DNA of 13,045 nucleotides from Bulleidia sp. (lineage in GTDB: Bacteria; Bacillota_I; Bacilli_A; Erysipelotrichales; Erysipelotrichaceae). Under the pieces are notes generated by a model that was not told the origin of the DNA, made no database searches, and was given only the letters and a program-made list of their open reading frames with translations. The stretch covers positions 1 through 13,045 of the forward strand of contig JAEDEK010000051.1 in the NCBI GenBank assembly GCA_016293365.1. Direction: 5' to 3'. Both the position numbers and the translations under genes were made by a program. Shown here in pieces: positions 6,297 through 13,045 of the stretch (positions are counted from its first letter, which is position 1; each line of letters starts with the position of its first letter).

Positions 6297-6998
6297 ATGT
6301 CATTTATTGAGTTCAGAGACGTTACGAAAGATTACAGAATAGGGGAAGTTGTGATTCACGCCCTCAGTGGTGTCAATTTTGCTCTGGAAAAAGGACAGTT
6401 TGTGATTATTGCCGGTGCATCAGGTGCCGGTAAAAGTACTATCCTCAATATTCTTGGTGGGATGGATACATCAACTTCCGGCCATATTCTGGTAGATGGC
6501 AGAAGAATTGATGATTTCAATGAAAAACAGCTGACGGATTACCGTCGCTATGATATCGGATTTGTGTTTCAGTTCTACAATCTGGTGCAGAATCTGACGG
6601 CACTGGAAAATGTGGAACTGGCAACGGAAATATGCAAGGATCCTCTGGATCCGGCAACTGTCCTCAGACAGGTCGGTCTGGAGGAAAGAATGCATAATTT
6701 CCCATCACAGCTGTCCGGTGGTGAACAGCAGAGAGTTGCGATCGCAAGAGCTCTTGCGAAAAACCCGAAGCTGTTGTTATGCGATGAACCGACTGGTGCG
6801 CTTGACTATGTTACCGGTAAGCAGATTCTCAAACTGCTGCAGGATACATGCAGAAAGACTGGTATGACAGTCATTGTCATTACACATAACCTGGCAATCT
6901 GTCCAATGGGGGACCGGGTGATTAAAGTCAAAAGTGGAAAGATCGAATCAGATGAGCTGAACAAACATCCACAGGATGTCAGTACAATTGAATGGTGA
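6297..6998 (+). CDS. ABC transporter ATP-binding protein (MacB/LolD-like family)
   Basis: This cytoplasmic ATPase powers the FtsX-type permease encoded four bases downstream. The 233-residue length fits the MacB/LolD/FtsE group. Walker A is GASGAGKST (40-48), the Q-loop is in FVFQFYNLV, the signature is LSGGEQQR (139-146), Walker B is LLLCDEPTGALD (159-170) and the H-loop His is at 197 (VITHN). All catalytic elements are present. The ATG at 6297 has AGGGAG (6282-6287) nine bases upstream; an in-frame GTG at 6261 overlaps the promoter and is rejected. In this superfamily the pair usually acts by transmitting force across the membrane (mechanotransmission) or by extruding lipids, peptides or antibiotics. 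No substrate can be named from the sequence. Confidence 0.95.
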   Translation: MSFIEFRDVTKDYRIGEVVIHALSGVNFALEKGQFVIIAGASGAGKSTILNILGGMDTSTSGHILVDGRRIDDFNEKQLTDYRRYDIGFVFQFYNLVQNLTALENVELATEICKDPLDPATVLRQVGLEERMHNFPSQLSGGEQQRVAIARALAKNPKLLLCDEPTGALDYVTGKQILKLLQDTCRKTGMTVIVITHNLAICPMGDRVIKVKSGKIESDELNKHPQDVSTIEW

Positions 6999-7001
6999 GT
7001 T

Positions 7002-10000
7002 ATGAATCAGACACGTAAGAAAGATATCCTGCGTCTGATCCGCAATACAAAGGGAAGATTCTTTGCCTTATCCGCTATCATCGCCATCGGCGTCGCCTTT
7101 TTTGTCGGTGTATCCGGAGCTGGATACATGATGGGAAAAAATGTTGACCGATACATGGAGGAAACCGGCTTCCGTGATATTGTTGTCTATTCCGACTATG
7201 GCTTTGATGAACAGGATGTAGAAGCGATATCCATGATTTCCGGTGTCAAGGCAGCGGAAGGATCACGTTTTGTGGATGCATTTGCTGCGGATGAGGAAAC
7301 TTCTCGAATTGTGCGTATTCATGAATATGATCCTGAATCACAGATCAGTCGGACAGTGTTGAAAGAAGGGCGAATGCCGCGCAATAAGAATGAGGTTGTT
7401 GCTGAATGTGGCACCAATCTGTTTTATCGTTATACGATCGGCTCAAAAGTGACTTTATCCCGTCCGGATGATGATCTGGATGAATACCTGAATGTGGATA
7501 CGGTAACCATCGTAGGACTTGTTGATACGCCTGCCTATATCAATTCCACCAAGGAAACAAGTACACTGTCCAATCAGTACATCAAAAGCTATCTGTACAT
7601 TCCATCGGATGCTTTCAGCATTGATATCGATATGGAAGTCAATGTCATTACGGAAAAGGGAAGCTCCCTGTATGCCTTCGGGGATGCGTATGAAGAATAT
7701 GTATCAGATATCCGGGACGATATTTCCAACATCGGTATCGTTCAGGCAAGACACAGAAGTGATTCCATCATCGCAGAAGCAGAAAAAGAATATGAAAAGG
7801 GACTTGCTGAATATGAAGATGCCCTTGAAAAATACAATACCGGTATTGAAGAAGGAAAGCAGAAGTTAACCGATGCCCAACAGGAAATCACGGATGGACA
7901 ATCTCAGATTTCTTCCGGTAAGCAGCAGTTAATCGATTCACAGAATACTCTGAACAGTGAATATGCCGCAAATAAACAGAAGATTGCGGATGGCCTTGCT
8001 GCACTGGATGCAGCCCAGAAACAGCTCGATGAGAAAAAGGCGGAACTTGCAGAAGCCGATTCCTATCTGCCGATGCTGGAAACAGCAGTACAGTTCTATG
8101 ATATTCTGGGTCTTCTTGCAGAAGATGAAACGCTGCAGCAGGCAATGGAACAAAATCAGGATCTGGCTCAGCTGATTGAGAAGCTGGAAGGATTCGGTAT
8201 CATGATTGATACAACACGCATGATCCGTGATCTGCAGGCAGCTATCGAAACCCAGCTTGTTTCCGTCCTCAATGAAAACGGAATGGAAGCCACATCCATG
8301 GCGGATGTCAGAAAGCTGATCTCAACCATCCATGATGGTAAAACACAGCTGGAAGAAGGACAAAGACAGATCGATGCAAACCGTGCCACCCTGCAGCAGG
8401 CATCCAGTACCCTGGAAACATCCATTGCGGATGGTCAAAAACAGATCGATGCAGGCTGGCAGGAAATCAGAAACAATGAAGCAGCCCTGGTGAGTGGACA
8501 GAGTGAGATTGATGAGGGCTGGCAGGAAATCAGCTCTCAGGAAACAGATGGAAAACGTAAGCTGGATGAAGCAAAGGAAAAGCTCGATAAGGCAAGACAG
8601 GATATCGATGATATTGCATCCAATACATGGATGGTACTGGATCATTCGATGAACTACGGGATTGCAACCTTTACCGGCTCAATTGAACAGATGGAAGCCA
8701 TCGGTAATATATTCCCGGTCTTTTTCTTCCTTGTATCTGCACTTGTGTGTCTGACTACCATGACACGCATGATTGATGAGGAAAGAGGACAGCTTGGCAT
8801 CATGCGTGCTCTTGGCTATACAGAGATGCAGTGTGCGATGAAATATCTGATCTATGCGGTATCCGCAACCATGATCGGATGTATTCTTGGTGCTGTGATC
8901 GGTACGCTGACATTTCCGATCATCATCTACGAATGCTGGAGAATGCTGTATATTGAACCTCCTTTGCACATCTATGTACCATGGTCACTCATCGTACAGG
9001 CAACGGTATCCTTCCTTGCAGTCATGGCAGGTACAACATTATATGTCAGCCACGCTTCCATGAAGGAAGTACCGTCTTCGCTGATGCGACCGGCAACACC
9101 AAAGCTTGGTAAGAGTACATTTATTGAAAAGGTCGGATTCATCTGGAATCATCTTTCCTTTACATGGAAGGTTACCATCCGTAATCTGATCCGCTACAAA
9201 CGCCGCTTTATCATGACGGTAATCGGTGTCGGTGGCTGTTCGGCATTGCTTGTCATCGGTTTTGGTGTCCGTGATTCCATCGATCAGATGGTAAAACTGC
9301 AGTTTGATGATATTCTGCACTTTGTCGGCAGTGCAACCCTGAATAAAGACATCACTTCATCGCAGAAAAAACAGGTCATTGCTCAAACGGAAGCGATGGA
9401 GGAAGTCGATGAAGTCATCTTTGCTTCGGGATATTCCGGCATTGTCAGTTATGGAGATGAATCCATCACAACAAACATGCAGATCTTTGAAGATGATGCT
9501 GAGATTACAAAGCTCTATGATCTGCGTACAAGAAAAGGACATAAACCGTTAAGCATATCTGATGGTATTGTCATCTCGGAAAAGATGAGTGAAGATATGG
9601 GCGTCAGGGTTGGTGACACTGTTACGATTGAATCAAAGGCAGGAGTCAGAAAGACAGTGAATATATCCGGTATCTGTGAAATGTATATTGAAAACTATGC
9701 CTTTCTGTCAGCTGATACATATGAATCCTTATTCGGTGTAGAACCTGTAGAGAATACACTGTTTGTATTATGCAATGAAGACTCTATGGAAGTACAGAAG
9801 ATGCTTGCGGCAAACGCATATGTCAGTTCCATTTCCTTCATGGATTCTCAGATCGACAGCTTCAATACCATGATCAAAGCATTGGATATGATTATCATTG
9901 TTCTGATTGTTTCTTCTCTTGCACTGGCATTTGTCGTACTTGGTAATCTGATGAATATCAATATATCCGAGCGTCAACGTGAAATCGCAACACTGAAGGT

Positions 10001-10283
10001 ACTGGGATTTCGAAAAAGGGAAGTCCAGTCCTATATCTACAAGGAAAACAATGTTCTGACATTCTTTGGTGCACTGTTCGGCCTGCCGATCGGTATCGCG
10101 CTGCATCATTGGATCATGAAAGACCTTCAGTTCTCCTATGTCATGTTCGGTGTGGATGTCATGCCTCTCTCGCTGTTTCTTTCTGTCGTTCTGACGCTTG
10201 CCTTCGGTGTGATTGTCAACCAGCTGATGAAAAAGAAACTGGCAGCCATTGAAATGGTGGAAAGCCTGAAGAGTGTGGAATGA
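7002..10283 (+). CDS. Large FtsX/MacB-type ABC transporter permease with an extracellular coiled-coil hairpin
   Basis: A 1093-residue membrane partner of the preceding ATPase. In order: transmembrane (TM) helix 1 (about 20-44); an extracellular MacB-PCD-like domain (46-250); a very long, Gln/Glu/Asp/Lys-rich coiled-coil region (about 252-545) interrupted by a less repetitive part (about 356-440); a first FtsX block with three TM helices (about 569-589, 620-645, 666-683) containing EERGQLGIMRALGYT; then a second half with one TM helix (737-757), another extracellular domain (760-955), and the last three TM helices (963-985, 1017-1040, 1054-1075) with ERQREIATLKVLGF. This duplicated-FtsX plan is known in Bacillota, and such permeases tend to serve in envelope or peptide functions. 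The coiled-coil insert is the unusual part. Translation is probably coupled: the ATG lies three bases after the ATPase stop. Confidence 0.93.
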   Translation: MNQTRKKDILRLIRNTKGRFFALSAIIAIGVAFFVGVSGAGYMMGKNVDRYMEETGFRDIVVYSDYGFDEQDVEAISMISGVKAAEGSRFVDAFAADEETSRIVRIHEYDPESQISRTVLKEGRMPRNKNEVVAECGTNLFYRYTIGSKVTLSRPDDDLDEYLNVDTVTIVGLVDTPAYINSTKETSTLSNQYIKSYLYIPSDAFSIDIDMEVNVITEKGSSLYAFGDAYEEYVSDIRDDISNIGIVQARHRSDSIIAEAEKEYEKGLAEYEDALEKYNTGIEEGKQKLTDAQQEITDGQSQISSGKQQLIDSQNTLNSEYAANKQKIADGLAALDAAQKQLDEKKAELAEADSYLPMLETAVQFYDILGLLAEDETLQQAMEQNQDLAQLIEKLEGFGIMIDTTRMIRDLQAAIETQLVSVLNENGMEATSMADVRKLISTIHDGKTQLEEGQRQIDANRATLQQASSTLETSIADGQKQIDAGWQEIRNNEAALVSGQSEIDEGWQEISSQETDGKRKLDEAKEKLDKARQDIDDIASNTWMVLDHSMNYGIATFTGSIEQMEAIGNIFPVFFFLVSALVCLTTMTRMIDEERGQLGIMRALGYTEMQCAMKYLIYAVSATMIGCILGAVIGTLTFPIIIYECWRMLYIEPPLHIYVPWSLIVQATVSFLAVMAGTTLYVSHASMKEVPSSLMRPATPKLGKSTFIEKVGFIWNHLSFTWKVTIRNLIRYKRRFIMTVIGVGGCSALLVIGFGVRDSIDQMVKLQFDDILHFVGSATLNKDITSSQKKQVIAQTEAMEEVDEVIFASGYSGIVSYGDESITTNMQIFEDDAEITKLYDLRTRKGHKPLSISDGIVISEKMSEDMGVRVGDTVTIESKAGVRKTVNISGICEMYIENYAFLSADTYESLFGVEPVENTLFVLCNEDSMEVQKMLAANAYVSSISFMDSQIDSFNTMIKALDMIIIVLIVSSLALAFVVLGNLMNINISERQREIATLKVLGFRKREVQSYIYKENNVLTFFGALFGLPIGIALHHWIMKDLQFSYVMFGVDVMPLSLFLSVVLTLAFGVIVNQLMKKKLAAIEMVESLKSVE
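8442..8533 (+). repeat. Internal repeat in the permease coiled coil
   Basis: The 17-base sequence GGCTGGCAGGAAATCAG occurs at 8454-8470 and 8517-8533, 63 bases apart, both in the same reading frame. The encoded pattern Q-x-x-I-D-x-G-W-Q-E-I therefore recurs every 21 residues, three heptads. It marks local duplication within the second coiled-coil arm. Confidence 0.8.
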
Positions 10284-10537
10284 ATCATATTTATATTATT
10301 GAATGTGAGGATGGAACACTGTATACCGGCTGGACAAACAATCTTGAAAAAAGGTTTGCAGCACATTGTGCAGGCAAAGGAGCAAAATATACCAGAAGCC
10401 ATAAACCAAAAGCCATCGTTTATGAAGAATCTTTTGATACACCTCAGGCTGCCATGGCCAGAGAGTATCAGATCAAACGTATGAGCAGAAAGAAGAAACT
10501 TGATCTGATCGCATCACGTGAAAAACATGGATTGTAG
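10280..10537 (+). CDS. GIY-YIG nuclease-superfamily protein (UPF0213/YhbQ-YazA-like)
   Basis: This 85-residue protein is a single GIY-YIG domain. The two tyrosine motifs read IYII (4-7) and LYTGWT (14-19), followed by the Arg in NNLEKRFAAH. AGKGAKYTRSHKP is the conserved central segment, and the Glu in AREYQIKRMSRKKKL is the expected metal ligand. Members of UPF0213 are small stand-alone proteins; nuclease activity on DNA is reported for some, but the cellular role is not well settled. Its ATG overlaps the permease stop (ATGA), so it belongs to the ABC transporter transcript. Its last codons form the left arm of the terminator, and the TAG stop lies in the hairpin loop. Confidence 0.92.
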   Translation: MNHIYIIECEDGTLYTGWTNNLEKRFAAHCAGKGAKYTRSHKPKAIVYEESFDTPQAAMAREYQIKRMSRKKKLDLIASREKHGL

Positions 10538-10558
10538 CCTTATATCCATGTTTTTTTT
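10521..10558 (+). terminator. Rho-independent terminator of the ABC-permease-GIY-YIG operon
   Basis: AAAAACATGGAT (10521-10532) pairs with ATCCATGTTTTT (10544-10555) in a 12-bp stem with an 11-base loop. T residues run from 10551 to 10558. The left arm is coding sequence and the stop codon is in the loop. The A-rich left arm makes it potentially bidirectional. Confidence 0.88.
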
Positions 10559-10584
10559 CTGTTTAATTAGGTTTACAAGTGTGA

Positions 10585-10590
10585 TATAAT
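10585..10590 (+). promoter_or_regulatory. -10 element of pnp (extended -10)
   Basis: A perfect TATAAT (10585-10590) is preceded by TGA, making an extended -10. At 17 bases upstream only a weak TTTAAT (10562-10567) is seen as -35. The inferred start near 10597 gives a leader of about 55 bases. Confidence 0.6.
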
Positions 10591-10651
10591 CCATATGTTT
10601 ACGAAATTGTGAAATATAGAGATATCTGGAAATAAAGGAAAAGTAGAAAAG

Positions 10652-12892
10652 ATGACAAAGTTTAAAAAAAGCTGGGAATTCCATGGCAGAACACTGACTG
10701 TGGAAAACGGCGAAATCGCAAAACAGGCAGGAGGATCTGTTGTTGTACGTTATAACGACACAGTGGTTCTCTCCACAGCTACCGCCTCCAATCAGGCAAA
10801 AGATACGGATTTCTTTCCGTTGACAGTTCTTTATAACGAAAAAATGTATGCAGCAGGTAAGATCCCTGGAGGATTCCTGCGCAGAGAAGGCAGACCAAGC
10901 GAACATGCAACTCTGACAGCACGTCTGATCGACAGACCGATCCGTCCGTTATTTGCAGAAGGTTTCCGTAATGAAGTACAGATTGTCAATACGGTTCTTT
11001 CCTGTGATCCGGACTGCAGTTCAGAAATGGCATCTCTGTTTGGTTCATCCCTTGCGTTATGTGTTTCCGACATTCCGTTCAACGGACCTGTTGCAGGTGT
11101 TGTTGTCGGTAAGGTGGATGGACAGCTTGTATGCAACCCATCTGTGGAACAGCTGAAGCGTGCAACACTCAACCTGACAGTAGCCGGTACAAAAAATGCA
11201 ATCAACATGGTTGAAGCAGGTGCAAAGGAAGTCAGTGAAGAAGAGATGCTGGAAGCTCTGCAGTTCGGTCATGACTGCATTAAGGAGCTGTGTGCCATTC
11301 AGGATGAAATCATCTGCGAATGTGCAAAGCAGAAGATGGAAGTCGTTCTGTATCAGATTGATCCAGCCATCACATCCTATATTGATGAACATGGTGCACA
11401 GGCAATCAGAGAAGCTGTATCCATCAAGGGTAAGCTGGAACGCTATGGTAAGATTGATGAACTGACAGAACAGATGGTCAATGAAATCGGTGCCATGGAA
11501 TATGAAAATGACGCAGCCCGTGACAAGGCAATGAAGCAGGCTCATGAATACTGCGTTGAAGTTGAAGCAGGTGAAGTCAGAAGACTGATTTCTGAAGACA
11601 AGGTCAGACCGGATGGAAGAGCACTGGATGAACTCAGACCTCTGGATTCTCAGGTTGACCTGCTGCCAAGAGTACATGGTTCTGCCATGTTCACACGTGG
11701 TGAAACACAGGTCATGTCCATTACAACGCTTGGTCCGTTATCGGATGCGCAGATCATTGATGATCTGACAACAGAAACAGAAAAGAGATTCATGCACCAG
11801 TACAACTTCCCACCATTCTCTGTTGGTGAAGTCGGCAGAATGGGATCTCCAGGAAGAAGAGAAATCGGTCATGGTGCCCTTGGTGAAAGAGCCCTGGCAC
11901 AGGTCCTTCCTACTGTGGAAGAATTCCCATATGCAATCCGTACATGTGCTGAAGTACTTGAATCCAACGGCTCCTCCTCTCAGGCATCCATCTGTGCAGG
12001 TACAATGTCCTTAATGGCTGCTGGTGTTCCGATCAGAAAGATGGTAGCCGGTGTAGCGATGGGGCTGATCACAGTTGGTGATACATATTCCATCCTGACA
12101 GATATTCAGGGTATGGAAGACCACTATGGCGATATGGACTTCAAGGTTGCAGGTACAAGAGATGGTATCTGTGCACTGCAGATGGATATCAAGGTAACCG
12201 GTATTTCCATGGATATCATGCGTGAAGCTCTGACACAGGCTTACCAGGGAAGGATGCAGATTCTGGATAATATGGAAACAGCCATCAGCGCTCCAAGAGA
12301 TCACCTGTCTCCATATGCACCGAAGTTTGAACGTCTTGTGATTCCGGTTGACAAGATCAGAATCGTCATCGGTAAGGGTGGCGAAACAATTGATAAGATC
12401 ATCGCTGCATGCAATGACATCAAGATTGATATTGATGATGATGGTAACTGCGTCCTGTACCACATGGATCAGGAAATGCTGGATCGTGCAAAGGGCATGA
12501 TTCTCGACCTCATCCGTGAAGCAAAGGTCGGAGAGGAATTTGACGCAACAGTCACAGAAGTACGTGAAAGCTTTGCTTTCGTCAATCTGTTCGGTTCCAC
12601 AGACGGTCTGCTGCATGTTTCCCAGCTCAAGTGGGAAAGAGTCGGTGAAATCAAGGATGAAGTACATGTCGGTGATGTTATACATGTCAAGGTCATTTCC
12701 ATTGATGAAGCAGGCAAGATCAAGGTATCCGCAAAGGAATGTCTGCCGAAGCCGGAAGGATATACAGAACCTAAAAAGCCGCTGCGTCCTCAGCATGGCG
12801 CAAAGGGTGACCGTCCGGAAAGACATGCACCACGGCCATCCGGTAATGTTGAAAAAAGAGTCTTCCGTCGTAAGGAAGAACCACAGGAATAA
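10652..12892 (+). CDS. pnp: Polyribonucleotide nucleotidyltransferase (polynucleotide phosphorylase)
   Basis: A trimeric 3'-5' phosphorolytic exoribonuclease of RNA decay. The 746 residues show the full plan: RNase PH domain 1 (about 1-145) with GGFLRREGRPSEHATLTARLIDRP-type sequence, a helical linker (about 150-300), and RNase PH domain 2 (about 325-545) with FTRGETQVMS (347-356). The active-site block GDMDFKVAGTRDGICALQMD contains Asp496, Asp504 and Asp512. A KH domain follows (about 560-620, GKGG loop at 574-577), then an S1 domain (about 625-697, VNLFGSTDGLLHVSQL). A basic Pro/Arg-rich tail ends the protein. The ATG at 10652 has a modest GGA site (10637-10639) at 12 bases. Unlike the common rpsO-pnp arrangement, pnp here has its own promoter and is separated from rpsO by the ABC unit. 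Confidence 0.98.
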   Translation: MTKFKKSWEFHGRTLTVENGEIAKQAGGSVVVRYNDTVVLSTATASNQAKDTDFFPLTVLYNEKMYAAGKIPGGFLRREGRPSEHATLTARLIDRPIRPLFAEGFRNEVQIVNTVLSCDPDCSSEMASLFGSSLALCVSDIPFNGPVAGVVVGKVDGQLVCNPSVEQLKRATLNLTVAGTKNAINMVEAGAKEVSEEEMLEALQFGHDCIKELCAIQDEIICECAKQKMEVVLYQIDPAITSYIDEHGAQAIREAVSIKGKLERYGKIDELTEQMVNEIGAMEYENDAARDKAMKQAHEYCVEVEAGEVRRLISEDKVRPDGRALDELRPLDSQVDLLPRVHGSAMFTRGETQVMSITTLGPLSDAQIIDDLTTETEKRFMHQYNFPPFSVGEVGRMGSPGRREIGHGALGERALAQVLPTVEEFPYAIRTCAEVLESNGSSSQASICAGTMSLMAAGVPIRKMVAGVAMGLITVGDTYSILTDIQGMEDHYGDMDFKVAGTRDGICALQMDIKVTGISMDIMREALTQAYQGRMQILDNMETAISAPRDHLSPYAPKFERLVIPVDKIRIVIGKGGETIDKIIAACNDIKIDIDDDGNCVLYHMDQEMLDRAKGMILDLIREAKVGEEFDATVTEVRESFAFVNLFGSTDGLLHVSQLKWERVGEIKDEVHVGDVIHVKVISIDEAGKIKVSAKECLPKPEGYTEPKKPLRPQHGAKGDRPERHAPRPSGNVEKRVFRRKEEPQE

Positions 12893-12907
12893 AAGATTCA
12901 CTGTATG

Positions 12908-12939
12908 AAAGCTGCATATCTTAGACGTGCAGCTTTTTT
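12908..12939 (+). terminator. Rho-independent terminator of pnp
   Basis: AAAGCTGCA (12908-12916) pairs with TGCAGCTTT (12928-12936), 9 bp with an 11-base loop, followed by T at 12934-12939. It lies 15 bases after the pnp stop. Confidence 0.88.
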
Positions 12940-12993
12940 CATGGCTGGCATCTTTGTGACAGGATAAACATTTTCCGAAGCTGTGAAACATGA

Positions 12994-12999
12994 TAGAAT
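12994..12999 (+). promoter_or_regulatory. -10 element for the right-edge gene (extended -10)
   Basis: TAGAAT (12994-12999) is preceded by TGA, an extended -10. No good -35 is seen at 17 bases upstream (12971-12976 reads TTTTCC). It would start transcription near 13006, about 20 bases before the ATG at 13026. Confidence 0.5.
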
Positions 13000-13025
13000 A
13001 ACAGCGTTGTAAAGGAAGCATAGAT

Positions 13026-13045
13026 ATGAGAATGAGAAAAAAGAA
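13026..13045 (+). CDS. Start of a gene running off the window (possibly trmB)
   Basis: The ATG at 13026 is preceded by AAAGGAAG (13011-13018), with GGA nine bases from the start. Only six full codons are visible: MRMRKK. Bacterial TrmB, the tRNA (guanine-N7)-methyltransferase, commonly begins with a similar MRMR(K/H)KPWA sequence, so trmB is the best guess, but six residues cannot prove it. The existence of a gene start is supported by the promoter, the ribosome binding site and the preceding pnp terminator. Confidence 0.5.

Noticed and set aside
10620..10627. The palindrome AGATATCT in the pnp leader
   Set aside because: Eight bases with no loop or repeat partner; expected by chance. I also see no long leader hairpin like the RNase III site of E. 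coli pnp.
11057..11677. A 206-codon open frame on the minus strand
   Set aside because: Antisense shadow of pnp, with no ribosome binding site or recognisable protein features.
12011..13021. A 336-codon open frame on the minus strand
   Set aside because: It is antisense to the clearly conserved pnp gene, has Cys/Phe/His-rich low-plausibility protein sequence, and runs through the pnp terminator.
1..13045. tRNA, rRNA, CRISPR array or riboswitch
   Set aside because: No cloverleaf, rRNA-like stretch, regularly spaced repeat or known riboswitch consensus was seen by eye; the gaps are all short.

Overview
The window looks like a chromosomal segment of a low-to-moderate GC Gram-positive bacterium. 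The evidence is consensus AGGAGG-type ribosome binding sites, extended -10 promoters, short gaps, intrinsic terminators with T-tracts, and Bacillota-like versions of rpsT, lepA, hemW, rpsO and pnp. The gene sequences would fit an Erysipelotrichia-type Bacillota, but I place it only by general impression.

Left edge (1-1113): the last 33 codons of one PD-(D/E)XK (Rpn/PDDEXK_2-type) nuclease gene, then a complete gene of the same family. The two 3' ends agree at 104 of 106 positions, so this is a recent tandem duplication or gene conversion. The complete gene carries a strong Shine-Dalgarno and an in-frame ATG inside its 3' part, which could produce a 71-residue C-terminal protein, as reported for the intragenic antitoxins of E. 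coli Rpn proteins. A strong terminator ends the gene and faces the rpsT terminator.

Translation block (1169-5844): rpsT (S20) on the minus strand diverges from a plus-strand operon of fmt (Met-tRNA formyltransferase), lepA (EF4), hemW (radical-SAM heme-handling protein) and a small basic membrane protein. fmt-lepA and lepA-hemW overlap, suggesting translational coupling.

rpsO to pnp (5839-12939): rpsO (S15) has its own extended -10 promoter, a leader of about 75 nt and a terminator. Where many bacteria have pnp directly after rpsO, this window has a 4.3-kb unit made of a MacB/LolD-like ABC ATPase, a 1093-residue FtsX-type permease and a small GIY-YIG protein. The permease carries a long extracellular coiled-coil hairpin. 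That unit has its own promoter and terminator. pnp (polynucleotide phosphorylase) then has its own promoter and terminator.

Right edge (12940-13045): a promoter, an RBS and the first codons of another plus-strand gene beginning MRMRKK, possibly trmB.

Overall this is housekeeping translation and RNA-turnover DNA with two accessory insertions: the nuclease gene pair and the ABC transporter unit. I saw no tRNA, rRNA, CRISPR array or classical insertion sequence. No gap between genes exceeds 300 bases.
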